DNA from: Heterotrichella gracilis
Taxonomy: Eukaryota > Sar > Xanthophyceae > Tribonematales > Xanthonemataceae
Reading direction: 5' to 3'
Length of the DNA stretch: 64,000 nucleotides
Assembly (NCBI GenBank): GCA_032358255.1
Contig: JAULBX010031370.1
Span: forward strand, 372,001 to 436,000
Positions within the stretch are counted from its first letter, which is position 1. Each line of letters opens with the position of its first letter. Under the pieces are notes generated by a model, which made no database searches, was not told the origin of the DNA, and was given only the letters and a program-made list of their open reading frames with translations. Shown one piece after another: positions 11,001 through 21,742 of this stretch. Made by a program: the position numbers and the translations under genes.

Positions 11001-13560
11001 TGCACAGCAGATGTGCGTTCTCATGCACGCCACCTCTCACAATGACCTCAGAATAACAGAATATGATGGAAAGACCATAGGCAAGCCCGGGTGGAGCGAT
11101 TTCCGGTTTTGGGAAGGCGTGTAAAGAGCAAGTTGCGCCACCTATGCAAGAAAACTCCCACGAAAAAAAGTCAAATCCTAAAAAATGACCTCCCTTGTCG
11201 TGCAGTTTTCCTCTCTGCTACATATAATGCATCCACAACGGACTTTGCAGACTTGGTACTATGAAGGGAAAACCAATTGCGATGTTGACACTGAGAATTG
11301 AAGACCTTTTGCCGCCTATCCTTGCGTCTGCACTCGTTACTATATGACACATGCACTTGCCTGGCCATAGTGCCTTGCTTAGCCATCAATATGGCACCCA
11401 GGTGTCCCACCAATGAGCCGCATTTGCATCACTTGCCTGTGTGGGTTTGAGCTGGTCCAGGCGTAGCCTGATCACCACCACCTCCTGAGGGGCACCCACC
11501 CCATACACAGGGTCATTGCGCAGCAGGGCCAGCAGGAGGTTCCACATGGTGAAGCTCTTGCCGGTCTGCAGGGAAGCAGACTGTTAGCAACCCTAAATAA
11601 TCAACCCTGATTCTTTTTCCGGTCAGCAGAGAAGCAAATTGTTAGCAAGAGCTACAAAGGCCACCTTCCAATAGCCATCTTGTTTGCACAAGTCTGAAAA
11701 ACATATCTACAGCACCCCTTAACAAGGCCATTGGCAAGCGCACCTATAACACTGGGGAGTAGATAAGGTGACCACCAAGCAAGATCGCCTGCCAGCAAAA
11801 TCAGCAACACCGTGGTTTTTGTTATTTTCATATATTGTTTCATGTAAACATCCATTTACACCCTTATATTTATTTGTTTATTCATTTCGTTTCTCAGCAG
11901 CACCTTTGCACACCTTGTTGAACCCAGTGAGCAGCAGCGACTTGATGGTCCACCTGTGCCCGCAGCGGCGAATCCAATTCAGCAGCCGCTCCCGCACACT
12001 ACCCCCAGGGTCCACATACTCTGCCATGTCCAGCCCGGCAGCAGCAGGGCCGCTGAAGCTGTAAGCGGCAAAGCTGCGGTCTGGTTCACCCTGCTGGGGT
12101 TGCCAGGCCAGGAGGATGCCCAGCAATGGCGCCAGGGAGTCGAGGTTGTGGAGGGGTGGCCCTTGGGGCGCGGGAGGGAACCATGAGCCAGCTGCATGGG
12201 AGGGCGCACTGCAGGTTGAGCGGCGAAGCACACCAGACTGTGCTGGATTTGACCCGTTAATGTAACCCCAAAATAGCACAGCACTTATCCAAAGAGGCAT
12301 GCTACATGAAGTATGCTTGCTTCTGCCACAAGCCTTGCATTTGCGGTGTGGGTGTTGGATGGTGGACCACTCAACGGTACAACAAAACTTGTGCTTGCCA
12401 AAAAGAGCACCCAGACTTAGAGTGGGTGTGTAAAATGTTACTGCTTTGCTCTGCCTGTCCCTCACCTTGTGGCACTGGCACGCTAGCTGGGGCAGCGCTG
12501 GTAGTAGGAGTCGGTTGCACACCAACTGGCACGGGGTCCCCAGTGACAATTATAGGCTGCTGCGGGCTGCCTCCCACGCCTAGCTGGGAAATATCCTCAA
12601 GGTAGAGACCATCAGCACCCGTGGTCAGGTGGAGGCCGCCCAGCTTCAGGCTGGAGGGCACCAGGCCCAAGGTCCTGGCAATCTCGGTAGGGTTCAGGCG
12701 CCCAGCTGGGAACCATTTGCGGTTACCGTTGTACTTCAGGAAGATGATTGGAAGAGCCAATGGCATGGTGGACGGCGCTATGTGCCTTGAACAGGCATGG
12801 GAGAAAGGTGTCAGGGGTCAGGCGTGGAGACTATATAGACCATATTAAGACCATATGTGGTTGTAAACAAGAGGTAACAAGGGTTGTGGCAGCTACAGGC
12901 AAACCCCAGTGCGTGCGCACATAGCTTGCAGCAAGAACAGTGGAACAGTGCTTGTCTCAAAAATAGAGTGGGATCGGGTGACCGTTCAGTGGAGCGTATA
13001 CAGGGGTCGGAAGGGGGATACCAGTGTGACCAGCAGGCACACTACAGTGCACAGCAAGGTCTGCACGCACTTCACCTAACGACGCTGTTGGGCCTGCGCT
13101 GCCCTAAAAAAACGGGGAAGTCAACCTAGCCGTCATGTAGTCCGGCCATTGGTAGGGACGGCGGCGCACTGAAGGGGGCTTGCCTTTCCAGCTTGGCAGG
13201 CACCCCTTTATATGAGTAGCAAGTTGGTAGCTTCTAGATCTAGGCTGTGGGCTGGGGCTGTGGGTCACTCGCACGGTACGCAACCACTAGCCAAAAAGTG
13301 AACAGAGGAAAGCAGTGCGCAAGGTATAGCAGTGTGAGGTCCGGCAGGGGTTTCGTTGGGCAAACGAACACAAACCCACTGGCGCCTGACTGTGGAAGGA
13401 TTGCAGCATGTGAGCCACAACGGCAACAAAAACAAACCACAAATGGAATGCAACTTGCCTTTCAAGCAAACTCACAAACTTGTAAAGCAACCATCCTTAC
13501 CTTGAACCGTTGGAGCACCAAACCAAACCGTTTACAAGCACATGCATGCATGCAATCTGC
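8060..13560 (-). repeat. Right arm of the large inverted duplication
   Basis: Reverse-complement partner of the left arm. The arms are tail-to-tail, so both gene copies point to the centre. The spacer (about 7490-8060) is roughly 570 bp with no recognisable gene. The right arm keeps extra coding-looking segments (for example 9166-9540 on the minus strand) that have no partner in the left arm. Edges are approximate because the ends are diverged. Confidence 0.85.
9166..12766 (-). pseudogene. Crinkler-like header plus P-loop NTPase gene, right-arm copy
   Basis: Paralogue of the left-arm gene on the opposite strand. The header part (about 12470-12766) begins with an ATG and keeps the FFPxGRLNP-type and DGLYLEDISQLG motifs seen in the left copy. 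NTPase parts follow at about 11880-12220, 11437-11567, 10860-11010, 10505-10740, 10140-10380 and 9965-10015, and a further open part, 9166-9540, has no left-arm partner. It appears to have lost at least one portion relative to the left copy and is also best treated as decayed or doubtful. Crinkler-type proteins are proposed effectors or conflict proteins in eukaryotes; whether this one acts in any such role is unknown. Confidence 0.5.
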
Positions 13561-14338
13561 AGACCCTAACCCTCTGAACCCTAGAAACGAGGAAAATGGA
13601 ATCCCCGGTGTTTTGGGGATTTAAGGGGAATTTTGGGGGATTGGCGGATTGATATGTGGCGTAATTTGTTGGGTTGCCGTGGCCTTATTTCCTGGCTCTT
13701 TGGAAGGGAGAGCAAGGAGGAGAGAGCAGAAGCTTGTTGTGGGGTTGATGTCGCCGTAACGAGCTTGTATCCAGCAAGCGTTGCACGCGTTTTGGGTGTG
13801 TGGGGTCGTGTCTTGTTCCGTGGGACCGTTGCTTACTAAGGTCATTCAGCTATAATTTCATTGCAAATGCACCACGCCCTTACAAAGGACACGTGTGGAG
13901 GGTGTACACCGGGGTTGTGCAAGGTAGCTAAGTTGTATGTTTACCCAGCTCAGCCATTGGTTGCTTTGGTCCAAGACAGTTCCAAGCGAGGAATATTATA
14001 TGCCCGTTTGAGAACCTGCCTGGTACCCTCCGTTGCTTAGGGATAGCGGCACCATGTTACGAACAGCTGCTGCTACCTACGCTGTTATAGAAACAGATTG
14101 CCAACTTTTGGTGTGGCGGTGAAGCGGTTCGCCCAGTCTTCTGCTGTACCCACCCGCATGCATATCGCTAGGGCCTCAAAGTCGTTGAGCTAGTCTCAAG
14201 TCCTAACTTATTATTTGGCTGCCTGGTCGTCCTCGCAACTTCCCGCGCGTGTTCATCCTTACCCTTCCGCGGTTCCCTTCAGCGAAAGTTCATTCTTGGT
14301 GGGCACCAATCCAGCTGGCGTGTGGCAGGGGGTGCGTC
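12850..14338. other. Intergenic region beyond the right arm
   Basis: The first part to about 13560 is non-coding arm sequence matching about 2330-3480. The remainder to 14338 shows no supported gene. It precedes the start of the leucine-rich-repeat gene and so presumably includes its promoter; no clear core element could be recognised. Confidence 0.45.
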
Positions 14339-17300
14339 ATGGCCAAGGGGGCAATTCGCACGGAGCTGGCTCTTCTCTTCCACCTGGTGAGCTCCTGCGC
14401 CTAAGCACGCACACTGGTGTTTCTTTCAGTGGGCTGCAGGAACGCAACCGTATGAAGCGGTGCCGCACAGCTTGGACTAAGCCTGGGCCCCACCTTTGCA
14501 GTGTGTGGGTATGTTTCTGCTCTTTGCGAAGCCCTCCGAGCAACGGCGTACAGCTGCTCTGCATGCTTTGCAAGAACCAAGGCTGCACGGGCTCCTGCCA
14601 GCCCGGCGGTTGCACGAAAATGCAACCTCCACCCTCGACACCCTGCTAGGTGGGTGGTGACACTTTGCCCTGGAGTCTACTGCACAGCATGACTTCCTTG
14701 CCACTGGATTTCAAACTGTGGGCACCAGGGTAGGCTTCACACCATTCACGGTTGACACCAGTGCGCACGCCATGTCTTGAAGTTACTGGTTGCAACCTGC
14801 TGCTGAGGTACAATTGCTGGTGCAGGGGTTGCCCAAGCTCCTCAGAACGCAACGCTCACCGCCACGCCACAAGCTGAACGTGAGCGCACCCAAACCCTTC
14901 TGTTGAACCTCACTGCTTGTTCTGCCTCTCTGAATTGCCCCATTGCACACTGTCTCGCACACACTGTCCGCCGTAACCACCCCAGGTGTCCACACAGCAG
15001 TACCTGCGCCTGGACCGCAAACCCTAAACCCCTAAGGTCCCTGTGGGCTGACCAGCGCCTTACCCTGCAGGGCTTGCATTACTTGACTTCAAGGCCAGCA
15101 GCCAGGACTCGGCCTTCTTTGCATCCTGGGGCGTGGAAAGCGACCCGTGTGGCGCAGCCACCTGTGGGGATGTGCAGAACGACCCGGGGAACCCTGCCTG
15201 CAACTGGATAGGCATCTCCTGCCGGGGGTTCCATGTAGTGGCTGTGTGCGTGGCCCTAAACCCTAAATCCTAAAGTCCAACCCTGCTTGCACACCCTCAC
15301 CCTGCACCCACCGACAACCACAGTTACTTGAACCAAGTTGGCTTCCAAGTCAAACACCAGCTTGTGCATATCACTGTGGTAGAGAGGGAAGATTGTTTTC
15401 TGGCTTGCTTGTGACTGCCCTAATCAAGCTCGTTTCAAGCATGCAAGCAAGTGTTGTGGTTCGTGCGCTCCCTGCGTGTGTTTTGCGTGTTGACGCCCAG
15501 AGCGTGGCCTGACTGCTGTGTGACCCTGTTCTGTTGGGTGCTGCAGGGACCTGCAGTGCTCCCCGCCCCAGGAGAGCGCGTGCACCTGCAAGGAGGCCAT
15601 ACAGGGAACCATACCTGCCAGCATTTACTTGCTCAGCGAACTGGAATACCTGTAAGTGTGGGTCTGGAGCGTAGCAACCCAGCCAAACTGTGTAATATAG
15701 CGGCTAGATTGAAGGGCACGTGCAGTTGTTTGTGTTGTCTGAAGGGTAAGGGGGTGGTAGTCCTCATGAGGACTAGAGGGTTTGTTGGAAAGTGCGCCAC
15801 AGGGTTGTCTTGGGTCACAGGGCTTAGGGTTTCAGGATTTAGGGTTCATTATGTAGGATGTAGGGTTCACTGTTCAGGGTTCAGGGTCAAATGGGTGTGC
15901 ACACTTCGAGGCTGCCACGCTGCCCCTCAGCCTGCCTGCCGCCTGGCTACCATCTCACCAAAGCCCCATGCAACGGGCGCATGGCCCGCCCCATACTGTG
16001 GCCATTCACTGAATCCGCCCTGTGGCCACCCCCCTTTGCAGCAACCTGTACTGCAACGACTTCCAAGGCTCCCTCCCCTCCACCATGACCAACATGGCCT
16101 CCCTGCAGCAGCTGGTGCTGGGCAGCAACAGGCTGTCGGGAAACCTGGCCAGCCTGTACATGGGCGGCATGACCAGCCTCCAGATCTTCGACGTGTCCTA
16201 TAATGACCTGAACGGTGCGCAGTGCACCGTCCTGAGCACCGTACTATGTCTTTCTTTTACTTACTACACAAAAGCACACTACATGGTAGGTATTGCGAGT
16301 TGGATGGTACGCCGGGCGCTGTTCTGAGTGCTCCGGTAGTTCTCTTTTTGTCACGACATAATATACACTTATTGCTTGTATTCATTGCTTACACTGATTT
16401 GAACGATGCGGTTGGCATACCGTTGCCCCGCCCCCAGCTGGATTTTCCTTTATGTGCGTCGCATCGCGCTGCATGCACGTTGCATCGCCTTGCTTCGCAT
16501 ACCCTTGCTAGGATTTGGAGGGTTCACCATGAGCTCAGCATCTCAGGGGCCTCTGAAACACACGCGGGTAGGTAAGGACAAATGGGCAGGAATGCAGCGC
16601 GGGGGCCACTGCTTGTGGATGCGTTGCTCCAGGAGCATGCACCTGACTGGGACAATGACATCTACAAGCAATGGCTTCCAAGCCAGTGTGGCTGGAATTA
16701 GTGAGGAACAGGCATGTGACGGTACCTGTAATGCATGTACACTTACATGTGTTGCACCTAATGCCTGCGCAGGCATGCTCCCCGCCACCTTCTCCAGCAG
16801 CATGCTGTCCATCGACACCGAGCACAACAACTTTGAGGGCAACATCCCCAGCAGCTGGGGCCTGCTCACAAGCATCATGGTCATCAACGTCGGTAAGGAT
16901 GCAATGCACATGGGCTTTGCACACGGCTTTACACAAACGCGCGCGCACCATCACTTGGGCACTGCATTGCCACAATCTCTCATCTTACACGCTTGAACCT
17001 TGGGCTCAACCTTAGCCTTGGCAAAAGTCCGTTCGGCAGGTTTCAACAATCTCTTGGGTGCTGTGCCGGCCTCCTTCGTCAACCTCAATATAACCCTACA
17101 CCCTAGCCCTGAACCCTAATAAAAAACCCTACCCGCAGGCTTCGACTACCTGTCTGGCGCCATGCCGGCCTCCTTCGTCAACCTCACCAACCTGCAGCAG
17201 CTCATCCTAAACCCTAATTACATACCCTACCCCGCAGGCTTCAACTACCTCTCGGGCGCTGTCCCGGCCTCCTTTGTCAACCTCACCAACCTGCAGCAGC

Positions 17301-20117
17301 TCATTTTGACTGGCAACTGCGCCATCTGTGGGAACGCACCCACCACCTACACCAACGCCATGGTGGAGATGTCGGGCACCTCTATCGGCTACTCGTGCTC
17401 GGTGAACGCGTGCGGGCTGGTGTCAATCTCCCTGGTGGCGCAGGCGGGTGAGTAGCAGGGGTGGGGCATGTGGTGATGTCTTGCTGCGGCTGGGAGAGGT
17501 TGGAGTGGTGGTGCGCAGCGCATGGTTGCTTGATTCTGCAATGCAGGGTAGTGCTTGTTCGCCCTGCATGCATGGCGTTTGCTGAAGTGCTCTGTTCCCC
17601 TTTGCTATCGTCCCTTCCATATGCTCCCCACCCCTATTCCTCGCGCCGCAGCGCGTCTTGCATTCAAATGAACCCTAAACCCTGAACCTCTGGCCCTGTC
17701 CACCCGCTCAGCCCTGCAACCCTTTGCTGCAGTCATCCTGGCCGTTGCCCTGGCGGGAACCCTTGCATTAACCATTCTGCGCTGCCGCTTCCTGATGCGA
17801 CGAGAACGCCAGCTGGCGGGCTATGAGCAGGCCGCCAGGTAAAACCCTCCCCCCAAACGCCCAAAACCCTAATCCCCTCAGACCCCCAAACCCTGAAACC
17901 CTACACCTTCAGAGGTTTAAGCCACACCCACCCCGCTCCACCCCCCTCATGCATGTGCCTGCAGTTGTGGCTGGCATCGTGGTCCTCCTGATGGTCTCCT
18001 GCTGCACGCTGCGCACCTACCAGGCCAGGCGCAGGGCGGTGGTGGGGCCAATACCCTCCCGGGTACCAAGAAGGTAAAAAGGGGGGGTGTTTTTGGAGCC
18101 CTGGGGGTGATTGCAGGAGGAGGAGGACGGGGGAGTCACCGCCAGCGTGTGCATGTCATGTGCATTGCATGCGCACCAATCATGTGATGCGTGCTGTAAT
18201 TGGGCCGGTTGTCCAGTGCAGTGCTTGCCTGCTCCCTCTCCTGTGCCGTAGTTTGCTGCTTATTTCCCTTGCCATGTGGGCACATGGCTACCTGTGCCTG
18301 GGCTTCCATTCCACTCCCATCCCTCACGCGCTTGACTGCATGGGTTCCCCTTCTGTCCCCCAAAAATCGCTAGCTAATGGCATCCTCGGAGGGCGAACAG
18401 CCTGCCTTGCATGTGCTGCACTAATTCATCCCTGGCCTTAGACCCTCCCCATTGTTCCGGGGCAAGTTGTTTACCCCCCCTGTGCCCCTGTAGGTATGCT
18501 GCCGGCAATGAGTGCCACCCGCTGAAGATCACCATCCCATTTTTGGTGCTGCAGCCGGATGGGTGCCAGGTGGCGTGCGCAGCTGAGACGGCGTATGTGC
18601 AGGTGGGGTGTGAGGCAAGCAGGGCATCGGGGGTTAGGATGTAGGTCATGTGGTGTGTGCCGGCAGCTGCAGGTGCGTGGGTGCATGGGTGGTGCACTTT
18701 GGCCCAGTGATTGGAACATACGGAACTGATAGGTAATGATAGTAGTAGTAGTAGTGGTCCCTTGAGTCCGCCTCTGTGCATCTCTTCTTTTCTTTCTTCC
18801 TTTCTTTCAAACAGTTAAATAAGAAACTATGCCGATGATTTTAATAAGTAAAATCATACGCTCAGGGATGGGCGGTGGGCCCCACTGTGGAGCGCTGGAC
18901 CGCCCCGTCACCCGGCCAGTACGACCACGTAGCCTCGCCACCTGGCACCAGCAGCGCTGACGTGGCGAGGAGCAGCAGCCCGCCAACCAACGACAGCGCC
19001 GCGCCACCACCAGATGACGTACAGCAGCTGCAAGCAGCGGCCATCGAACTCATCCAGCGCCAAAACGGCACCCCGGAGGCGGAAACCAGCTCTGGGCAGG
19101 CGGCGCAAGGGGCGGGCGCGGCGCAGGGCGGCGGGGAGGGATTCATGGGGGGGCCCGGACTGGAGCCGGTGGCGGTAGAGGCGCTCGGCGGGGCGGCGGC
19201 TGGCGCTGCGGCGGATGCTGCATCGCAATTGCCGGCTGCGTCGGGGTCTGGTGGGGCCCCAGAGGCGGCTAACGCAGCCGTCGGGGCTATCGGGGATGTG
19301 CCAGGGCAGGGGGTTGCGGGGCCGGCTGCTGCGCCTCGGCGCATGTCCCAAATCACGTGGAGCGAGTTCCTGGGGCTGGACTTTGGCCGGTGGGGGCGGA
19401 GAAGGGACGCGGCAAACCCTGCCGGCCCAGGCGGCGCTGCCGGCGGCGCAACCCCTGCCGTTCCCGCGCCGCACGAGATCCAGGGCATTCACGAGACGGT
19501 CATTTTCCACGTGGTGCTGGATGACGACACCGGCGAGCTGCTGCCTGTGGATGACATGACCCCGGACCAGGTAAGGCAGGGGGAACATGGTGGCAGGAAG
19601 AGAGGGCAGAGTGGTTTCCGCCTCAAACAACACGTTTGGTCAAGGGCCGCTTCGTATACCATCTTGATTTTATGGTATCAAAAAATCCATACATAATTCT
19701 CTTGATAACTTCTATCTTGCAGTTTGGCGGGATGCATCGTATAAAGTATTTAAATAAATGAAACACCAAAACTACTACTAATAATAATCAATTATGCTTC
19801 TTTCTTATATGATTTCCCTGGATCAGGTCCGCCACATGTTTGCAAAGTACACGGGGCCCCTCCCGCTCCCCGAGCCGCTCTTCCCGCGCATATCGGCGGT
19901 GTCCATGCGACCCACCCCCCGCCCCACCCCCCGCCCCTCGCTGGGCCCAGGCTATGCAATGGACCTACGGGGCACGGGGCTGGCGGGGTCTAACAGGGCG
20001 CGGCCAAGCCTGCAACGGGGTTCGACTGGGTGGGCCAGGTACAGCATGAATGGCGGGGGGCTTTCGATGTCTCCAAATGGTTTCGACAGGGCACGACAGG
20101 CGCCTGCGGAGGTGTGA
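14339..20117 (+). CDS. Leucine-rich-repeat single-pass membrane protein (no kinase)
   Basis: Exon model: 14339-14386, 14502-14649, 15071-15245, 15547-15651, 16042-16214, 16773-16892, 17238-17447, then either 17733-17838 or 17965-18073, then 18494-18602, 18866-19570, 19827-20117. With one of the two alternative exons the phases close and total 730-731 codons. The N-terminus is hydrophobic (ALLFHLCVGMFLLFA), followed by an LRRNT-like segment (LALLDFKASS ... ACNWIGISC) typical of plant LRR receptors, about four LRR units (for example GSLPSTMTNMASLQQLVLG), a Cys pair region, one transmembrane helix with basic stop-transfer residues, and a long Ala/Gly/Pro-rich tail with no kinase motifs. It should sit in the plasma membrane with the LRRs outside. 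The first two small exons are the weakest part of the model. Confidence 0.7.
17040..17237 (+). repeat. Two truncated copies of an LRR exon start, separated by CCCTAA repeats
   Basis: The acceptor and start of the exon at 17238 (GGCTTCAACTACCT...) occur twice more just upstream, at about 17040-17092 and 17139-17208. Each copy includes the CAG acceptor and encodes a version of SGAVPASFVNL, but each runs out into AACCCTA-type filler with no GT or GC donor. They therefore look like exon-edge stubs, not extra LRR exons. Confidence 0.8.
17733..18073 (+). other. Tandem alternative transmembrane exons in the LRR gene
   Basis: 17733-17838 (106 nt) encodes a helix VILAVALAGTLALTIL followed by RCRFLMRRERQ. 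17965-18073 (109 nt) encodes VVAGIVVLLMVSC followed by TLRTYQARRR. Both follow a CAG acceptor in phase 1 and end before GTAAAA in phase 2, so each can replace the other but using both, or neither, shifts the frame. That is the expected design of mutually exclusive exons. Confidence 0.7.
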
Positions 20118-21742
20118 AGCCTGCTGAGTTTAGGGTTTAGGGTAACCTTAAACCCAAAGCAGCGCAATGCGAAGGCTGTCTGCTGGGGGGAGCTTCTGGG
20201 CGGTTGTGTGTGGGCTTGTGTGTGGTTGGGCGGGAATTGGGGAGGGTGTTTGAGGTTAAGAGGTGCGAGATGGAGATGGAGTTCTCGCAGGGAAAGGGGG
20301 GGAGGATGAGCAGTTGTGGTGGCAAAGGGCCAGAGGCGGTGGCGGGCCAATCATGGTTGCAGGCCCTTTTGTGTGATTATAGTGGTGCACGGTTTGTGGG
20401 TGTTTTTAGCCGCCATGTACTGGGGGGTTGGGGGCTTGTTTGTGTATTTTACACGTTGCGCGCTGCATAGGCGGTGCTGGAAATCACTTGTCAGCATTGA
20501 GCACTTCCATCAGAGTGCATTTGGTCCAGTAGTATCTTAAAGGGTTTGCCTCATGGCCTATGGATGCGGGATTGCTGCCCAAATACCTTTTAGTGATTAA
20601 AATATACCAGTGCGACTCGACATGCAAGCATCTTTGTGTCGCATGTCCGTTGTTTTATTTTGTTATTTACTACATACCTACGAGCAGTGGCCGGGTCCTC
20701 TTGGAGTTCATTTTAGCACCCCTTGCCCAGCGCACTCTACCAGTGTTGGACAGTTGGCCTACGGAGTCCCTGCATTGTATTGCTGGTGGCAGGAATAATA
20801 TCCAAGATAGTCTCTGGCAGTGCCCTGGTGTCTGTTGGTGATATGCGTTCCAACAGCATCGAAACTAGGATAGCAGTTGACCTGGTACCCCTCCAACCCT
20901 TTAGCAGGGTTTGGAGTTAGGGTTTTGACGTGCACCTGTGACCTCGTAATTATGCGTTGGGCGTTCCAATCTTCTCAGCCGTTGGGCGTTCCAATCTTTT
21001 CAGAGGGCAAAGTTGCCATGCCACCTATTAACAGCATTGTTAACAGCATCTCTTTCTTACACCCGCACCGTTGTCATGATGATCATGACACTCTTTGCCA
21101 CTGTCCACACATATGTCAGGCACACAGGCCACGCGCTTGCCTGACCCATTAGCTGCTGTAGGCACTAGATCTAGGCCTAAGATCCACACCTGTGTAACAT
21201 GCAAGGGACACAAAACTTGTGCAGCGCGTTGGTGTCGGCTATCTACTGGGCAACCTGTGACAGGCACCCCGCCCAAAGGCCCTAGCCAAGGGTATCGATT
21301 GACAATGTACTGCCCACTTTGTGAACGCGCAACAAAGTGTGGATTGTTGGCCACAACTTATTCCTGCTACCTGCTCTCCACCATAAAGTGAGGGCTTGCG
21401 ACCTTGGACAAGCATACATACACGTTGCAGGAGATTGAAGTCGGTTGGTTTTGCATGCATGCATCAAATTGCATGCATATAGCATATTGCATACTGATCC
21501 CACCGAACCACCGAGCCCCTTGGTATACAAGCACACGCACGGGATATTACAGGCGTTCAATATTATCCCTGACCACTGCGTCTGACCGGGACACCGTGGT
21601 TGCGTCAGCAACCTTTCCTGGGATCAAGCGGTGTTCGCTTGGCAGCACCCAACTCCAGTTTCAAAAGGGGTTCACCGCTGGGCGACTTTGGTCTCCCAAA
21701 GCTGACCCTCACAGACTGAGACAACCGGAAGCAGGTCGCAGC
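20118..21742. other. Intergenic region
   Basis: No supported gene. Contains a TTTAGGG-like tract just after the LRR stop (20130-20146) and a tandem 24-25-bp repeat at about 20956-21003 (CGTTGGGCGTTCCAATCTT twice). The end is the likely promoter of the BIVM-like gene. Confidence 0.45.
20956..21003 (+). repeat. Two-copy tandem repeat, unit about 24 bp
   Basis: CGTTGGGCGTTCCAATCTT followed by (C/T)TCAG occurs twice in a row with one or two differences. Confidence 0.8.

Noticed and set aside
17040-17208. Two extra LRR exons
   Set aside because: Neither copy has a splice donor, so they are treated as stubs.
18862-19633. Long minus-strand open frames opposite the LRR gene tail
   Set aside because: They mirror the GC-rich Ala/Gly/Pro-coding exon 18866-19570, whose plus-strand reading joins in phase with flanking exons; the antisense frames have no motif.
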